NCBI RefSeq assembly: GCF_001613005.1
Contig: NZ_BDBN01000035.1
Coordinates: 28,153-92,152, forward strand
DNA: 64,000 nt
Direction: 5' to 3'
Source of the DNA: Nocardia nova NBRC 15556
Lineage (GTDB): Bacteria; Actinomycetota; Actinomycetes; Mycobacteriales; Mycobacteriaceae
The notes below the pieces were generated by a model. That model saw only the letters and a program-made list of their open reading frames with translations. It was not told the origin of the DNA and did not search any database. The position numbers were made by a program, and so were the translations under genes. Numbering within the stretch: the first letter of the stretch is position 1; every line of letters begins with the position of its first letter. Positions 32,509 to 41,572 of the stretch are shown here, one piece after another.

Positions 32509-34161
32509 TCAGCGGTGGCCGCGATACCACCGAATCAGCGCATCGGTCGACGAATCCGATTGCGGTGCCGGATCTTCCGCGGAGGTGAGCAGCGGCTCCA
32601 GGGCGAGCGCCTGCTGTTTGCCCAGCTCCACGCCCCACTGGTCGAAACTGTCGATTCCCCAGATGGTGCCCTCGACGAAGACCTGATGTTCGTAGAGCGC
32701 GATCAACTGCCCGACGACCGACGGGGTGAGTTGCGGGGCCAGGATCGTGGTGGAGGGGCGGTTACCGGGCATCACGCGATGCGGCACCAGGGCCGGATCG
32801 AACCCCGGAGTTCCGCCGTCCTCGGCCTCGATCTCCGCCGCCGTGCGCCCGAAGGCCAGCACCTTCGTCTGCGCGAACAGATTGCTCATCAGAATGTCGT
32901 GCATGCTGCCGGAGCCGTCGCGCGTCGCGAGATCGTCGGTGGGACGGGCGAATCCGATGAAATCGGCCGGCACCAGCCGGGTGCCCTGATGCAGCAGCTG
33001 GTAGAAGGCGTGCTGCCCGTTCGTTCCGGGCTCACCCCAGAAGATCTCGCCGGTCGAGGTCGTCACCGGACTGCCGTCCAGCCGTACCGATTTGCCGTTC
33101 GACTCCATGGTCAGCTGCTGCAGATAGGCCGGGAAGCGCGCCAGATCGTTGGAGTACGGCAGCACCGCGCGCGACTGGGCACCGAAGAAATTCGAGTACC
33201 AGACCCCGAGCAGGCCGAGCAGGATCGGCGCATTGCGCTCCGGCGGCGCGGAGACGAAATGTTCGTCGACACTGTGCATTCCGGCCAGGAATTCGGCGAA
33301 CCGCTCCTTCCCGATTACCGCCATCATCGACAGCCCGATCGCGGAATCCACCGAATAACGGCCGCCGACCCAATCCCAGAACTCGAACATATTCGCGGTA
33401 TCGATACCGAAATCGGCCACCCGCTGCGCGTGGCTGGACACCGCCACGAAATGTTTGGCGACCGCGTCCTCGCCGAGCGCCGCGACCAGCCAGCGCCGCG
33501 CCGCGGTGGCGTTGGTGAGCGTCTCCAGCGTCGAAAACGTCTTGGAGGCAACGACGAAGAGAGTGCGCGCCGGATCGAGGCCGTCGAGTTTCGCGGTCAG
33601 ATCCGCCGGATCGATATTGGAGACGAATCGTGCCGAGATCCCGGCATCCGCGTAGTGCCGCAACGCTTGATACAGCATGGCGGGACCCAGATCCGAGCCG
33701 CCGATGCCGATGTTCACCACCGTGGAAATGCGTTCACCGCCGGCGCCGCGCCACTGTCCCGACCGCACCGCATCGGTGAAATCGCCCATCCGGCGCAGGA
33801 CTTCGTGCACCTGCGCACCCGCGTCGGCGCCGTCGATCATCATCGACGCGCCGGCCGGCAGGCGCAGTGCCACATGTCCCACCGCGCGGTCCTCGGAGGT
33901 GTTGATGTGCTCGCCCGCGAACATCGCGTCGCGGCGCCGCGCCACACCCGCCGTCTCCGCCAGATCGAGCAGCAGATCCAGGGTTTCGCGCGTGATGCGG
34001 TGCTTGCTGTAGTCGATGTGGAGATCGCCGACCTCGACGGTCAGCTCGCGTCCCCGGTCCGGATCCTCGGCGAAGAATTCGCGCAGATGCCGGTCGGCCA
34101 CGGCCGAATAGTGATCGTGCAGTTTCCGCCAGGCCGCCGTCGCGGTGATGTCGCTGCTCAC
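32509..34161 (-). CDS. pgi: Glucose-6-phosphate isomerase
   Basis: 550 residues, the usual length for bacterial PGI, which interconverts glucose-6-phosphate and fructose-6-phosphate. Visible elements are GGSDLGPAMLYQALRHY, FVVASKTFSTLETLTNA, the signature VGGRYSVDSAIGLSMM, the catalytic Glu region MESNGKSV, and the His region HAFYQLLHQGTRLVPADF. GTG 34161 (VSSDITATAAWRKL) is chosen because it matches the family N-terminus; a longer frame to 34266 would overlap the promoter of the divergent gabD gene. It corresponds to Rv0946c and opens the conserved housekeeping block. Confidence 0.95.
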   Translation of the reverse strand: MSSDITATAAWRKLHDHYSAVADRHLREFFAEDPDRGRELTVEVGDLHIDYSKHRITRETLDLLLDLAETAGVARRRDAMFAGEHINTSEDRAVGHVALRLPAGASMMIDGADAGAQVHEVLRRMGDFTDAVRSGQWRGAGGERISTVVNIGIGGSDLGPAMLYQALRHYADAGISARFVSNIDPADLTAKLDGLDPARTLFVVASKTFSTLETLTNATAARRWLVAALGEDAVAKHFVAVSSHAQRVADFGIDTANMFEFWDWVGGRYSVDSAIGLSMMAVIGKERFAEFLAGMHSVDEHFVSAPPERNAPILLGLLGVWYSNFFGAQSRAVLPYSNDLARFPAYLQQLTMESNGKSVRLDGSPVTTSTGEIFWGEPGTNGQHAFYQLLHQGTRLVPADFIGFARPTDDLATRDGSGSMHDILMSNLFAQTKVLAFGRTAAEIEAEDGGTPGFDPALVPHRVMPGNRPSTTILAPQLTPSVVGQLIALYEHQVFVEGTIWGIDSFDQWGVELGKQQALALEPLLTSAEDPAPQSDSSTDALIRWYRGHR

Positions 34162-34285
34162 TCCCGCGAGATTACAGACCTGTTCCCGTATGCGCAGGGA
34201 GTGATGTCGCCGGCTCTCTCGCAGATGGTCACCGCCCACCCGGCAGTTGCCCGCGCCCGCGTCCATCGCGGCCTACCCTGAGCAC

Positions 34286-35737
34286 ATGGTGTCGCAAACC
34301 GAGTTACTCGAATCCGTCCCCACTCAACTCTGGATCGGCGGGCCGGTGGATGCCACCGGTGGCGCCACCTTCGCGGTCGAGAATCCGGCGACCGGAGAGC
34401 CCCTCGCACACGTCGCCGACGCCACGCCCGAGGACGCCGTGCGGGCCCTCGACGCGGCCGTGGCCGCTCAGGACAGCTGGGCGGCGACCCCGGCCCGCGA
34501 ACGCGGTGAGATCCTGCGCGCGGTCTACGAGCGGATCGTCGAGCGTACCGAGGACTTCGCACTGCTGATGACCCTGGAAATGGGTAAGGCGCTGCCGGAG
34601 AGCCGCAACGAGGTGCGCTACGGCGCCGAATTCTTCCGCTGGTTCAGCGAGGAGGCGGTCCGGGTGCACGGCCGCTACCAGACCGCGCCCACCGGCACCG
34701 GTCGCATCGTGGTCCACAAGCAGCCGGTCGGACCGTGCCTGGCCATCACCCCCTGGAATTTCCCGCTCGCGATGGGTACCCGCAAGATCGGCCCAGCCCT
34801 GGCCGCCGGCTGCACGATGATCGTCAAGCCGGCCTCGGCCACGCCGCTGACCATGCTGCTGCTGGCGAAGCTGTGCAGTGAGGCCGGGCTGCCGGACGGC
34901 GTGTTGTCGGTGATCACCTCCAGCCACTCGGGCGCGGTGACCGAGCCGCTGATCAACGATCCGCGGCTGCGCAAACTCACCTTCACCGGCTCGACCGGGG
35001 TCGGCAAGAAACTGGTCGAGAAGTCCGCCAACGGCCTGCTGCGCACCTCGATGGAGCTGGGCGGCAACGCCCCGTTCGTGGTCTTCGACGACGCCGACAT
35101 CGATGCCGCGGTGCAGGGCGCGATGCTGGCGAAGCTGCGCAACGGCGGCGAGGCCTGTACCGCCGCCAACCGGTTCCACGTGCACAACTCGGTCCGCGCG
35201 GAGTTCACCGACAAACTCGTCGCCGCCATGCAGGAGGTCAAGCTCGGCCCGGGTGACGACCCGTCGACCACCCTCGGTCCGCTGATCAACCAGGACCAGC
35301 TCGACACCGTCAGCGAACTGGTCGAGGACGCGGTCGAACGCGGCGCCGAGGTGCGCATCGGTGGTAAGGCGCCCGGCGGGACCGGGTACTACTACCCGGC
35401 GACCGTGCTGTGCGAGGTACCCGAGCAGGCCCGCATTCTCAGCGAGGAGGTGTTCGGCCCGGTCGCGCCGATCGTCGGATTCGATACCGAGGAGGAGGGC
35501 CTCGCCGCCGCCAACGACACCGAATTCGGTCTGGTCGCTTACGTGTACACCCGCGATCTGGATCGTGCGCTGCGCATCGCGGAGGGGCTGGAGAGCGGAA
35601 TGGTCGGCATCAACCGCGGCGTCATCTCCGATCCGGCGGCGCCGTTCGGCGGGGTCAAGGCCTCCGGATTCGGCCGGGAGGGCGGCTTCGAGGGAATCGA
35701 GGAGTATCTGTCGACGAAGTACATCGCCCTGCCCTGA
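34286..35737 (+). CDS. gabD: NADP-dependent succinate-semialdehyde dehydrogenase
   Basis: 483 residues from ATG 34286. Aldehyde dehydrogenase landmarks are present: cofactor loop TPWNFPLAMGTRKIGPALAAG, MIVKPASATPLT, FTGSTGVGKKL, catalytic Glu in ELGGNAPFVVF, catalytic Cys in GGEACTAANRF, and C-terminal PFGGVKASGFGREGGFEG. The combination fits the GabD clade that oxidises succinate semialdehyde to succinate. An upstream in-frame start at 34247 would add 13 residues. It is divergent from pgi and followed by a strong hairpin. Confidence 0.9.
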   Translation: MVSQTELLESVPTQLWIGGPVDATGGATFAVENPATGEPLAHVADATPEDAVRALDAAVAAQDSWAATPARERGEILRAVYERIVERTEDFALLMTLEMGKALPESRNEVRYGAEFFRWFSEEAVRVHGRYQTAPTGTGRIVVHKQPVGPCLAITPWNFPLAMGTRKIGPALAAGCTMIVKPASATPLTMLLLAKLCSEAGLPDGVLSVITSSHSGAVTEPLINDPRLRKLTFTGSTGVGKKLVEKSANGLLRTSMELGGNAPFVVFDDADIDAAVQGAMLAKLRNGGEACTAANRFHVHNSVRAEFTDKLVAAMQEVKLGPGDDPSTTLGPLINQDQLDTVSELVEDAVERGAEVRIGGKAPGGTGYYYPATVLCEVPEQARILSEEVFGPVAPIVGFDTEEEGLAAANDTEFGLVAYVYTRDLDRALRIAEGLESGMVGINRGVISDPAAPFGGVKASGFGREGGFEGIEEYLSTKYIALP

Positions 35738-35761
35738 TCCGGCGGTTCCCGGATACGAAAC

Positions 35762-35794
35762 GGCCGCCCCGGGGGATCGGCACCCGGGGCGGCC
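35762..35794 (+). terminator. Hairpin terminator after gabD
   Basis: Perfect 12-bp stem, GGCCGCCCCGGG (35762-35773) pairing with 35783-35794, and a 9-nt loop. There is no U-tract, as is usual in actinobacteria. It lies 24 bp past the gabD stop and could also serve the convergent chorismate mutase gene. Confidence 0.8.
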
Positions 35795-35860
35795 TGGGGT
35801 CGCGGAGTTCGTCGAGACGATCGCCGCGTGGTCTCGAGGGCTGCCTGTTCGGCAGTCCGG

Positions 35861-35900
35861 TCAGTGGCCGAGGCGGCTGTAGATCAGTGGCCGAGGCGGC
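35861..35900. repeat. 17-bp direct repeat at the chorismate mutase stop
   Basis: The same 17 bases (TCAGTGGCCGAGGCGGC) occur at 35861-35877 and 35884-35900, a 23-bp period. The second copy is the last codons and stop of the chorismate mutase gene, so the gene end has been duplicated downstream. Confidence 0.85.
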
Positions 35901-36192
35901 CGCGGCCCAAGCGGAGCAGCAGCATGGCCAGCGTGTGACCTTCCTGGCCCAGTTCGCTGAAGCGCTCCAGCACCTTCATCTCGCGAGAGTGCACCAGGCG
36001 CGGGCCACCGTTGGCCATACGGGTGCGGCCGATGATGCGCGAGACCTCGGTGCGCCGCTTGATGGCCGCGAGAATCTCGGCGTCGAGGCGATCGATCTCC
36101 TTGCGGAGCTTCTCGATCTCCGCCTCGCTACTCGGCAACGTCGCATCGGAACCGGTCGCGGGCTGATCAATCGGCTCAGTAGAGGTGCTCAT
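35884..36192 (-). CDS. Chorismate mutase (AroQ type, Rv0948c-like)
   Basis: 102 residues, all helical, converting chorismate to prephenate for Phe/Tyr synthesis. The AroQ pattern is clear: IEKLRKEIDRLDAEILAAIKRR with the Arg at the start of helix 1, then SRIIGRTRMANGGPRLV and REMKVLERFSELG. The short C-terminus rich in Arg-Leu-Gly matches Rv0948c, whose activity is boosted by the DAHP synthase AroG. The start ATG 36192 has GAGGAGAAG upstream. It sits in the position expected from M. tuberculosis, next to pcrA. Confidence 0.92.
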   Translation of the reverse strand: MSTSTEPIDQPATGSDATLPSSEAEIEKLRKEIDRLDAEILAAIKRRTEVSRIIGRTRMANGGPRLVHSREMKVLERFSELGQEGHTLAMLLLRLGRGRLGH

Positions 36193-36518
36193 ACTTTCTT
36201 CTCCTCGTGTCAGAACTTCGATCGGCGTGCGGCCCTGCCCCGTTACCGATCTAGTTCCTCCACCGTGAAACAGACCTGTTCGGCCTTGAATTGTCCCCCG
36301 TCGAGTGTGCGCTCACGTGCGAAATCGGCGACCACGAATACCTTCGTACGCCTGAACAGCAGAGGTCGTGAGCGCGCTGGTCATGTGGCCAGTCTGCCAC
36401 GTGGGGCAAGTGAGGCAAAGTTCTCGTCGTTGAGAATGCGTTGAGATCGCGGTCGAGAATGCGCTGAGATCGCGCCGGACTACAGCATGTCGGTGGCCGC
36501 CGGTAGCGTGGATGGACG
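36193..36518. other. Divergent promoter region, chorismate mutase / pcrA (326 bp, no gene)
   Basis: No convincing gene is present. It holds the ribosome-binding site of the chorismate mutase gene (near 36197-36205) and, on the pcrA side, two 20-bp direct repeats described separately. Short frames here lack domain content. Confidence 0.6.
36432..36474. repeat. 20-bp direct repeat pair upstream of pcrA
   Basis: 36432-36451 and 36455-36474 are identical except for one base; each begins GAGAATGCG and ends GAGATCGCG, with a 23-bp period. They lie about 45-87 bp before the pcrA start, so they may be a regulator site or part of the promoter. Confidence 0.75.
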
Positions 36519-39068
36519 ATGGAGACGACGGTGGCGGGAACAGCGGCGGGGACGGCAACGGTGAGTACGGCGGCAACGCGAGGAGCGGTCGGGTCCGCGC
36601 AGGCCGAGGGGCAGGCGCAGCGCCTGCTCGAGGGCTTGAATCCGCAGCAGCGGGCGGCGGTCGTGCACGCGGGTTCGCCACTGCTGATCGTGGCCGGCGC
36701 CGGCTCCGGGAAGACCGCGGTCCTCACCCGGCGCATCGCCTATCTGCTGGCCGAACGCGGCGTCACGCCCGGGCAGATCCTCGCCATCACGTTCACCAAC
36801 AAGGCCGCCGCGGAGATGCGCGAGCGCGTGACCGACCTGGTCGGTCCGCGTGCGGCCGCCATGTGGGTGTCCACCTTCCACTCCTCCTGCGTGCGCATCC
36901 TGCGCATGCAGGCGAACCTGCTGCCCGGCGCGTTGAACTCGAACTTCTCCATCTACGACGCCGACGACTCGCGCCGCCTGCTGGCGATGATCATTCGCGA
37001 CCAGAATCTGGATCCGAAGAAGTATTCGCCGCGACTGCTCGCGACCGCGATCTCCAATCTCAAGAACGAGCTCATCGACCCCGAAACGGCCACGGCGGAC
37101 GCGGAATCCGACGAGACCGAACTGCCCGGCATCGTCGCCCGCGTCTACACCGAATACCAGCGGCGGCTACGCGCGGCCAATGCCTTCGACTTCGACGATC
37201 TGATCGGCGAGACGGTCGCGCTTCTGCAGAGCCACCCGCAGGTCGCCGAGTACTACCGCCGTCGCTTCCGGCATGTGCTGGTCGACGAGTACCAGGACAC
37301 CAACCACGCCCAGTACGTACTGGTGCGTGAGCTGGTCGGCCATCATGTGCGACCGCCGGCCGGCGAACTCGCCGACGCCGACGCGGGTGCCGAGGCCGCA
37401 GATCCGGAATTCACACCGGCGCGCCGCGACGATGTGGTGCCGCCCAGCGAACTGTGCGTGGTCGGTGACGCCGACCAGTCCATCTACGCGTTCCGCGGGG
37501 CGACCATCCGCAATATCGAGGAATTCGAGCGCGATTTCCCGGACGCGGAAACGATTCTGCTGGAACAGAACTACCGGTCCACCCAGCACATTCTCTCGGC
37601 GGCCAATGCGCTCATCTCCCGCAACGAGAATCGGCGCGACAAGAAGTTGTGGACCGATTCCGGCGAGGGTGATCTGATCGTCGGCTACGTCGCCGACAAC
37701 GAACACGACGAGGCGTCGTTCGTCGCGCGCGAGATCGACCGGCTGGTCGAACAGGGCGACTACAACTACGGCGATGTCGCGGTGTTCTATCGCACCAACA
37801 ACAATTCGCGCGCGCTGGAAGAGATCTTCATCCGCATGGGCCTGCCCTACAAGGTGGTCGGCGGAGTCCGGTTCTACGAGCGCAAGGAGGTCCGCGATGT
37901 GGTCGCCTACCTGCGTGTGCTGGAGAACCCCGACGATGCGGTGAGCCTGCGTCGCATCCTCAACACGCCGCGCCGGGGGATCGGTGACCGCGCCGAGGCC
38001 TGTGTGGCGGTGCACGCCGAACAGCGCGATATCGGCTTCGCGGCCGCGCTGCGCGACGCCGCCGACGGCAAGGTGGCCCTGCTGAACACCCGCGCGCAGC
38101 GTGCGATCGCCGGCTTCCTCGATCTGCTCGACGAGATCCGCGCCGCGGGCGTTACCGGGGACACCGAATTCCCGGATGTGGGCAATGTCGTCGAGGCGGT
38201 GCTGGACAAGACCGGCTACCGCGCCGAACTGGAGGCCTCCGACGATCCGCAGGACGGCGCCCGGCTGGACAACCTGAACGAATTGGTCAGCGTAGCAAGG
38301 GAATTCAGTTCCGAGGCGCGCAACAATGTGGAGGCCGCCCGTGAGGAGGGCCTGCTGCCCGAGGCGGCCGACGGCGAGCCGGACCCCGGTTCTCTCGCGG
38401 CGTTCCTGGAACGGGTCTCGCTGGTGGCCGATACCGATCAGATCCCGGACGAGGGCTCCGGCGTGGTCACCCTGATGACCCTGCATACCGCGAAGGGACT
38501 GGAGTTCCCGGTGGTGTTCGTGACGGGCTGGGAGGACGGACAGTTCCCGCATATGCGCGCGCTGGGCGATCCGGCCGAACTGGCCGAGGAACGCCGCCTG
38601 GCCTACGTCGGCATCACCCGCGCCCGGAAACGGCTCTACCTGTCCCGTGCGGTGGTGCGGTCCGGGTGGGGACAGGCGGTGTCGAATCCGGAGTCCCGCT
38701 TCCTGCAGGAGATTCCGGGCCATCTGATGGATTGGCAGCGTCTGGAGCCGACTCCGCCTTCGGGCGGACGTGGCTTCCGCCGCCGCGGCGAGGACGACGG
38801 CCTGGAACGCGATTGGACCCGCGGCGACGGCTGGTCCCAGCAGCGCCCCGGCCTGCGCGACCGCAGTCCCGCCCGGCCCGCGGCCAAACACAACAACTCC
38901 GGCCTCGTCCTCGCGGTGGGTGACCGCGTCAGCGACGACAAGTACGGCCTCGGCCGAGTGGTCGCCGCCGAGGGCTTCGGCGCCCTCGCCACGGTCACCA
39001 TCGACTTCGGCACCGCCGGCAAGATCCGCCTCATCCCGCAGTACAGCCGGACCCTGGTCAAGCTCTGA
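36519..39068 (+). CDS. pcrA: ATP-dependent DNA helicase PcrA/UvrD1
   Basis: 849 residues, a superfamily 1A 3'-5' helicase of repair and replication restart. Motifs in order: Q-motif LNPQQRAAVVH, Walker A AGAGSGKT (about residues 60-67), AITFTNKAAAEMR, Walker B VLVDEYQDTN, GDADQSIYAFRG, LEQNYRSTQHIL, VTLMTLHTAKGLEFPVVF, and VGITRARKRLYLS. The C-terminal 50 residues (VGDRVSDDKYGLGRVV) form the Tudor-like domain that binds RNA polymerase in PcrA. An acidic/proline insert follows VRELVGHHVRPP. The start ATG 36519 fits the Rv0949 location. The N-terminal 30 residues are Ala/Gly/Thr-rich and probably disordered. Confidence 0.95.
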   Translation: METTVAGTAAGTATVSTAATRGAVGSAQAEGQAQRLLEGLNPQQRAAVVHAGSPLLIVAGAGSGKTAVLTRRIAYLLAERGVTPGQILAITFTNKAAAEMRERVTDLVGPRAAAMWVSTFHSSCVRILRMQANLLPGALNSNFSIYDADDSRRLLAMIIRDQNLDPKKYSPRLLATAISNLKNELIDPETATADAESDETELPGIVARVYTEYQRRLRAANAFDFDDLIGETVALLQSHPQVAEYYRRRFRHVLVDEYQDTNHAQYVLVRELVGHHVRPPAGELADADAGAEAADPEFTPARRDDVVPPSELCVVGDADQSIYAFRGATIRNIEEFERDFPDAETILLEQNYRSTQHILSAANALISRNENRRDKKLWTDSGEGDLIVGYVADNEHDEASFVAREIDRLVEQGDYNYGDVAVFYRTNNNSRALEEIFIRMGLPYKVVGGVRFYERKEVRDVVAYLRVLENPDDAVSLRRILNTPRRGIGDRAEACVAVHAEQRDIGFAAALRDAADGKVALLNTRAQRAIAGFLDLLDEIRAAGVTGDTEFPDVGNVVEAVLDKTGYRAELEASDDPQDGARLDNLNELVSVAREFSSEARNNVEAAREEGLLPEAADGEPDPGSLAAFLERVSLVADTDQIPDEGSGVVTLMTLHTAKGLEFPVVFVTGWEDGQFPHMRALGDPAELAEERRLAYVGITRARKRLYLSRAVVRSGWGQAVSNPESRFLQEIPGHLMDWQRLEPTPPSGGRGFRRRGEDDGLERDWTRGDGWSQQRPGLRDRSPARPAAKHNNSGLVLAVGDRVSDDKYGLGRVVAAEGFGALATVTIDFGTAGKIRLIPQYSRTLVKL

Positions 39069-39092
39069 GCGGCGGTTCCGGCGGGCTCGCGC

Positions 39093-39620
39093 TCAGCGGC
39101 GCGCCGGGACCACGGCCTTGACCATGACGAGTTCCACGCGGTCGTCCGAGTCGAGATCGGTGCGCTGGAACCGTTCGGCGTCTTCGCCGGGCCCGGTCTC
39201 GAATTCGAATCCGTTACGGCGGTACAGCGCGATGGCGGGCTCGTTGTCGGCGAAGACACCGAGCCGGAGCGTGGTGTAGCCGCATTCGGCAGCCCAGCGC
39301 TCGACAGTCGTCAGCAGCAGATCGCCGACGCCCAAACCCCGCGCGGACGGGTCGACCCACATCGAAATCACCCTGGCCGCAGTATCTTCCGGCCCGGGCA
39401 CCCCGCTGGTTATTCCCACCGGTTCGCCGTGGTGCAACGCCAGCAGATCGCGGGCTCCCGGGATATCCAACCGCGCGCGCCAGCGGTGCTCGCGATCGCC
39501 GTCGCCCTGCCATTCCGCCAGCCGGGTCCGGTACGCCCGCGGTGCCCCCGCCAGTGCTGCCAGCCGAACTTGGCGCCAGATGCGCCAGTCCTCAGCGCCG
39601 ACCACCCTGATTTCGATCAT
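39093..39620 (-). CDS. GNAT family N-acetyltransferase
   Basis: 175 residues from ATG 39620 (MIEIRVVGAEDWRIWRQVRL). The acetyl-CoA binding motif A is clear: MWVDPSARGLGVGDLLL, followed by motif B AIALYRRNGFEFE. The frame continues upstream in another possible start region but without family similarity. It is convergent with pcrA (24-bp gap). The substrate is unknown. Confidence 0.88.
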   Translation of the reverse strand: MIEIRVVGAEDWRIWRQVRLAALAGAPRAYRTRLAEWQGDGDREHRWRARLDIPGARDLLALHHGEPVGITSGVPGPEDTAARVISMWVDPSARGLGVGDLLLTTVERWAAECGYTTLRLGVFADNEPAIALYRRNGFEFETGPGEDAERFQRTDLDSDDRVELVMVKAVVPARR

Positions 39621-39646
39621 GACGCCGGAGTGACCGCCGCCCGAAC

Positions 39647-40939
39647 CTAGTCGCGTTCGGGGCCGAGGGAGATGCCGCGGGAGGCGAGCCAGGGGAGCGG
39701 GTCGATCTTGTCCTGGCCGTTGAGCCACACCTCGAAATGGCAGTGCGGGCCGGTGGAGAAGCCGCGGTTGCCGACGGTGGCGATCTGGTCGCCGGCCAGC
39801 ACGTGTTGGCCCTCCGAGACGGTGGCGGTGTCGACGTGGCCGTAGACCGTGATGGTGCCGTCGGCGTGCCGCAGGCGGACCCACATGCCGAAACCGGAGG
39901 CCGGGCCGGCGCTGATCACCTCGCCGTCCTCGACCGCGTAGATCGGGGTACCGATCGGGGCGGCGATGTCGACACCCAGGTGCTGCACACCCCAGCGGCT
40001 ACCGAAGCCGGAGGTGAAGGTGCCGTTGGCGAATTTGGAGAACAGGGGACGCAGTTTCGCCGATTCCTGGGCCGCGAGTCCGGCGGCGAATTCCTGGCCG
40101 TGCTGCAGGATGTCCTGGAACTGACTGAGATCCGCGACCGGCGCGACATTGAGAACCTGCGGCGATTGCGGATTACCCGCCTGGGTGCTGACCGCCTGGG
40201 CCGCGATCTCGTGAACCTGACCGGCGGCGTCGTAGTCGGCGGTCGCATTGTGGTGCTGGCTGCCGGACTCCATTCCGGCCTGTCCGGCGGCGACCACCGC
40301 GCCGGCGGCGACCGCCACCACGGCGGCACGGCCCTTGAGCGCGGCCGGTGGGGTCGGCACCCGGTGTGCGCCGCTGAACCGCTTCGGGCCCTCCGCGGTG
40401 GCGCCGGCCTCTTCGGCCTCGGCGCCGTCACGCTTCCAGGGGCTGCGCAGCCGGGCCAGGTTGAACGGTTCGTTGCCGGCGGGCTCGTCGTAGCCGTCGG
40501 CGGCCTCGTAGTCGGCCTCGTCCTCGGGGTAGTGCACGCCCCGGCTGTCGTCGTAACCGGGATCGGCGGCGGCCCATTCATCGGTCCGCGGCCACTGCGG
40601 ATCGGCGGTCCAGTCACCGTCGGGCCGGGCCTGGGCGCCCCACGGCTGCCACTGCCCGGAATCGTCCGAACCGGTTGCGCCCCAGGTGTTCTCGGTCGAG
40701 TGTGCGGTGGTCGCGGTGAGACCGACGACGGCCGCGCCACCGGACGGCATCCAGCTGTCGGCACGCCCCGGCATACTGCGCACGGGCGCGGCCGCGGGCT
40801 CCTCGGAACGGGTACCGGTGTAACCGCCGAAGGATTGGTTACCACCGAAGTATGGATGCTGGTCGAGGGATTCACCGTCGGCGCGGTAACGGCGAGCGGA
40901 CTGCGGCCGATGCCCGGGTTGTAGGCGACCGTGACTCAT
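39647..40939 (-). CDS. M23 family metallopeptidase (Rv0950c-like)
   Basis: 430 residues from ATG 40939 (MSHGRLQPGHRP) with GGAG upstream. A long disordered acidic N-terminal half is followed by one hydrophobic segment (GRAAVVAVAAGAVVAAG, about residue 200), so the enzyme domain is exported and anchored. The LytM/M23 domain has its metal-binding residues in QHLGVDIAAPIGTP and GPHCHFEVW. It probably cleaves peptidoglycan cross-bridges or acts as an activator. It is divergent from sucC across a 633-bp region with a Crp-like site. Confidence 0.9.
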   Translation of the reverse strand: MSHGRLQPGHRPQSARRYRADGESLDQHPYFGGNQSFGGYTGTRSEEPAAAPVRSMPGRADSWMPSGGAAVVGLTATTAHSTENTWGATGSDDSGQWQPWGAQARPDGDWTADPQWPRTDEWAAADPGYDDSRGVHYPEDEADYEAADGYDEPAGNEPFNLARLRSPWKRDGAEAEEAGATAEGPKRFSGAHRVPTPPAALKGRAAVVAVAAGAVVAAGQAGMESGSQHHNATADYDAAGQVHEIAAQAVSTQAGNPQSPQVLNVAPVADLSQFQDILQHGQEFAAGLAAQESAKLRPLFSKFANGTFTSGFGSRWGVQHLGVDIAAPIGTPIYAVEDGEVISAGPASGFGMWVRLRHADGTITVYGHVDTATVSEGQHVLAGDQIATVGNRGFSTGPHCHFEVWLNGQDKIDPLPWLASRGISLGPERD

Positions 40940-41247
40940 CGGCGGACTCCGAGACCGGATAACGCGGGGGAGCCGGATGACGCGGGACGCGCTGCGCCGG
41001 TACAACGGCTCGCTACCTGCGGAGCACTGTGCTGCAACAAGCCTGCCGTCCTCCTGATCGGTGCGGTGTACGCGGCCTCATCCGGGTGGGTTCGCCGATG
41101 TCTTGTACCAGGTGTTCTACCAGCTGGGTCTTCCGACCGAGTGACGAGTATTCCCGTCACGCCTGTGATCTGGCTGTGACATCGACCGCATCGACGGTAA
41201 CGAAACGATTGCAGGTGGGCAAGCGCTCCGCTCGATAAGGGGGTACT

Positions 41248-41263
41248 TGTGAGATTGATCACG
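41248..41263. promoter_or_regulatory. Crp/FNR-type binding site
   Basis: TGTGA-N6-TCACG closely matches the TGTGA-N6-TCACA site of mycobacterial Crp (Rv3676). It lies about 310 bp from both divergent starts, so either the peptidase or the sucCD operon could be the target. Confidence 0.6.
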
Positions 41264-41316
41264 TCTGGCTCTCGGAATATCTCACATCCCGCTGGGCACG
41301 CGAGTGAGAACAGGCA

Positions 41317-41331
41317 ACTACACTATGTAGT
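41317..41331. promoter_or_regulatory. 15-bp inverted repeat in the sucC leader region
   Basis: Arms ACTACA (41317-41322) and TGTAGT (41326-41331) flank CTA. It is AT-rich relative to its surroundings and may overlap a promoter or operator. Assignment is tentative. Confidence 0.35.
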
Positions 41332-41572
41332 AGCCAATGTGGCAATTCGGACCATCGTCCGCCCTACCTGGCGGCGTGTCAGCAAGCTACTCGCCAGTAG
41401 CCTTGGCCAGCGGTTTTGCCCGGGCGGATGCCCGCTCGTGACCTGCGCCACTTAGGCTGTATGCGGCTGATTTCGGCGACATCGAACTGATTAGAGTCCG
41501 ACTCGACCCGCTTCCGACGACGGGCCGCCAACAAAGTCGTTGTCACAACAACGCAGACGAGACGGTGAGTAC

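Larger units (their letters stand above)
40940..41572. other. Divergent regulatory region, M23 peptidase / sucC (633 bp, no gene)
   Basis: No gene with recognisable content. It contains a Crp-like palindrome (41248-41263) and a short inverted repeat (41317-41331). I looked for a c-di-AMP riboswitch, which precedes some actinobacterial cell-wall hydrolase genes, and did not find its conserved core. Most of the region is moderately lower in GC than the flanking genes, as expected for promoters. Confidence 0.6.

Noticed and set aside
40940..41260. c-di-AMP (ydaO) riboswitch before the M23 peptidase gene
   Set aside because: The conserved core of the riboswitch is not found on the minus strand.
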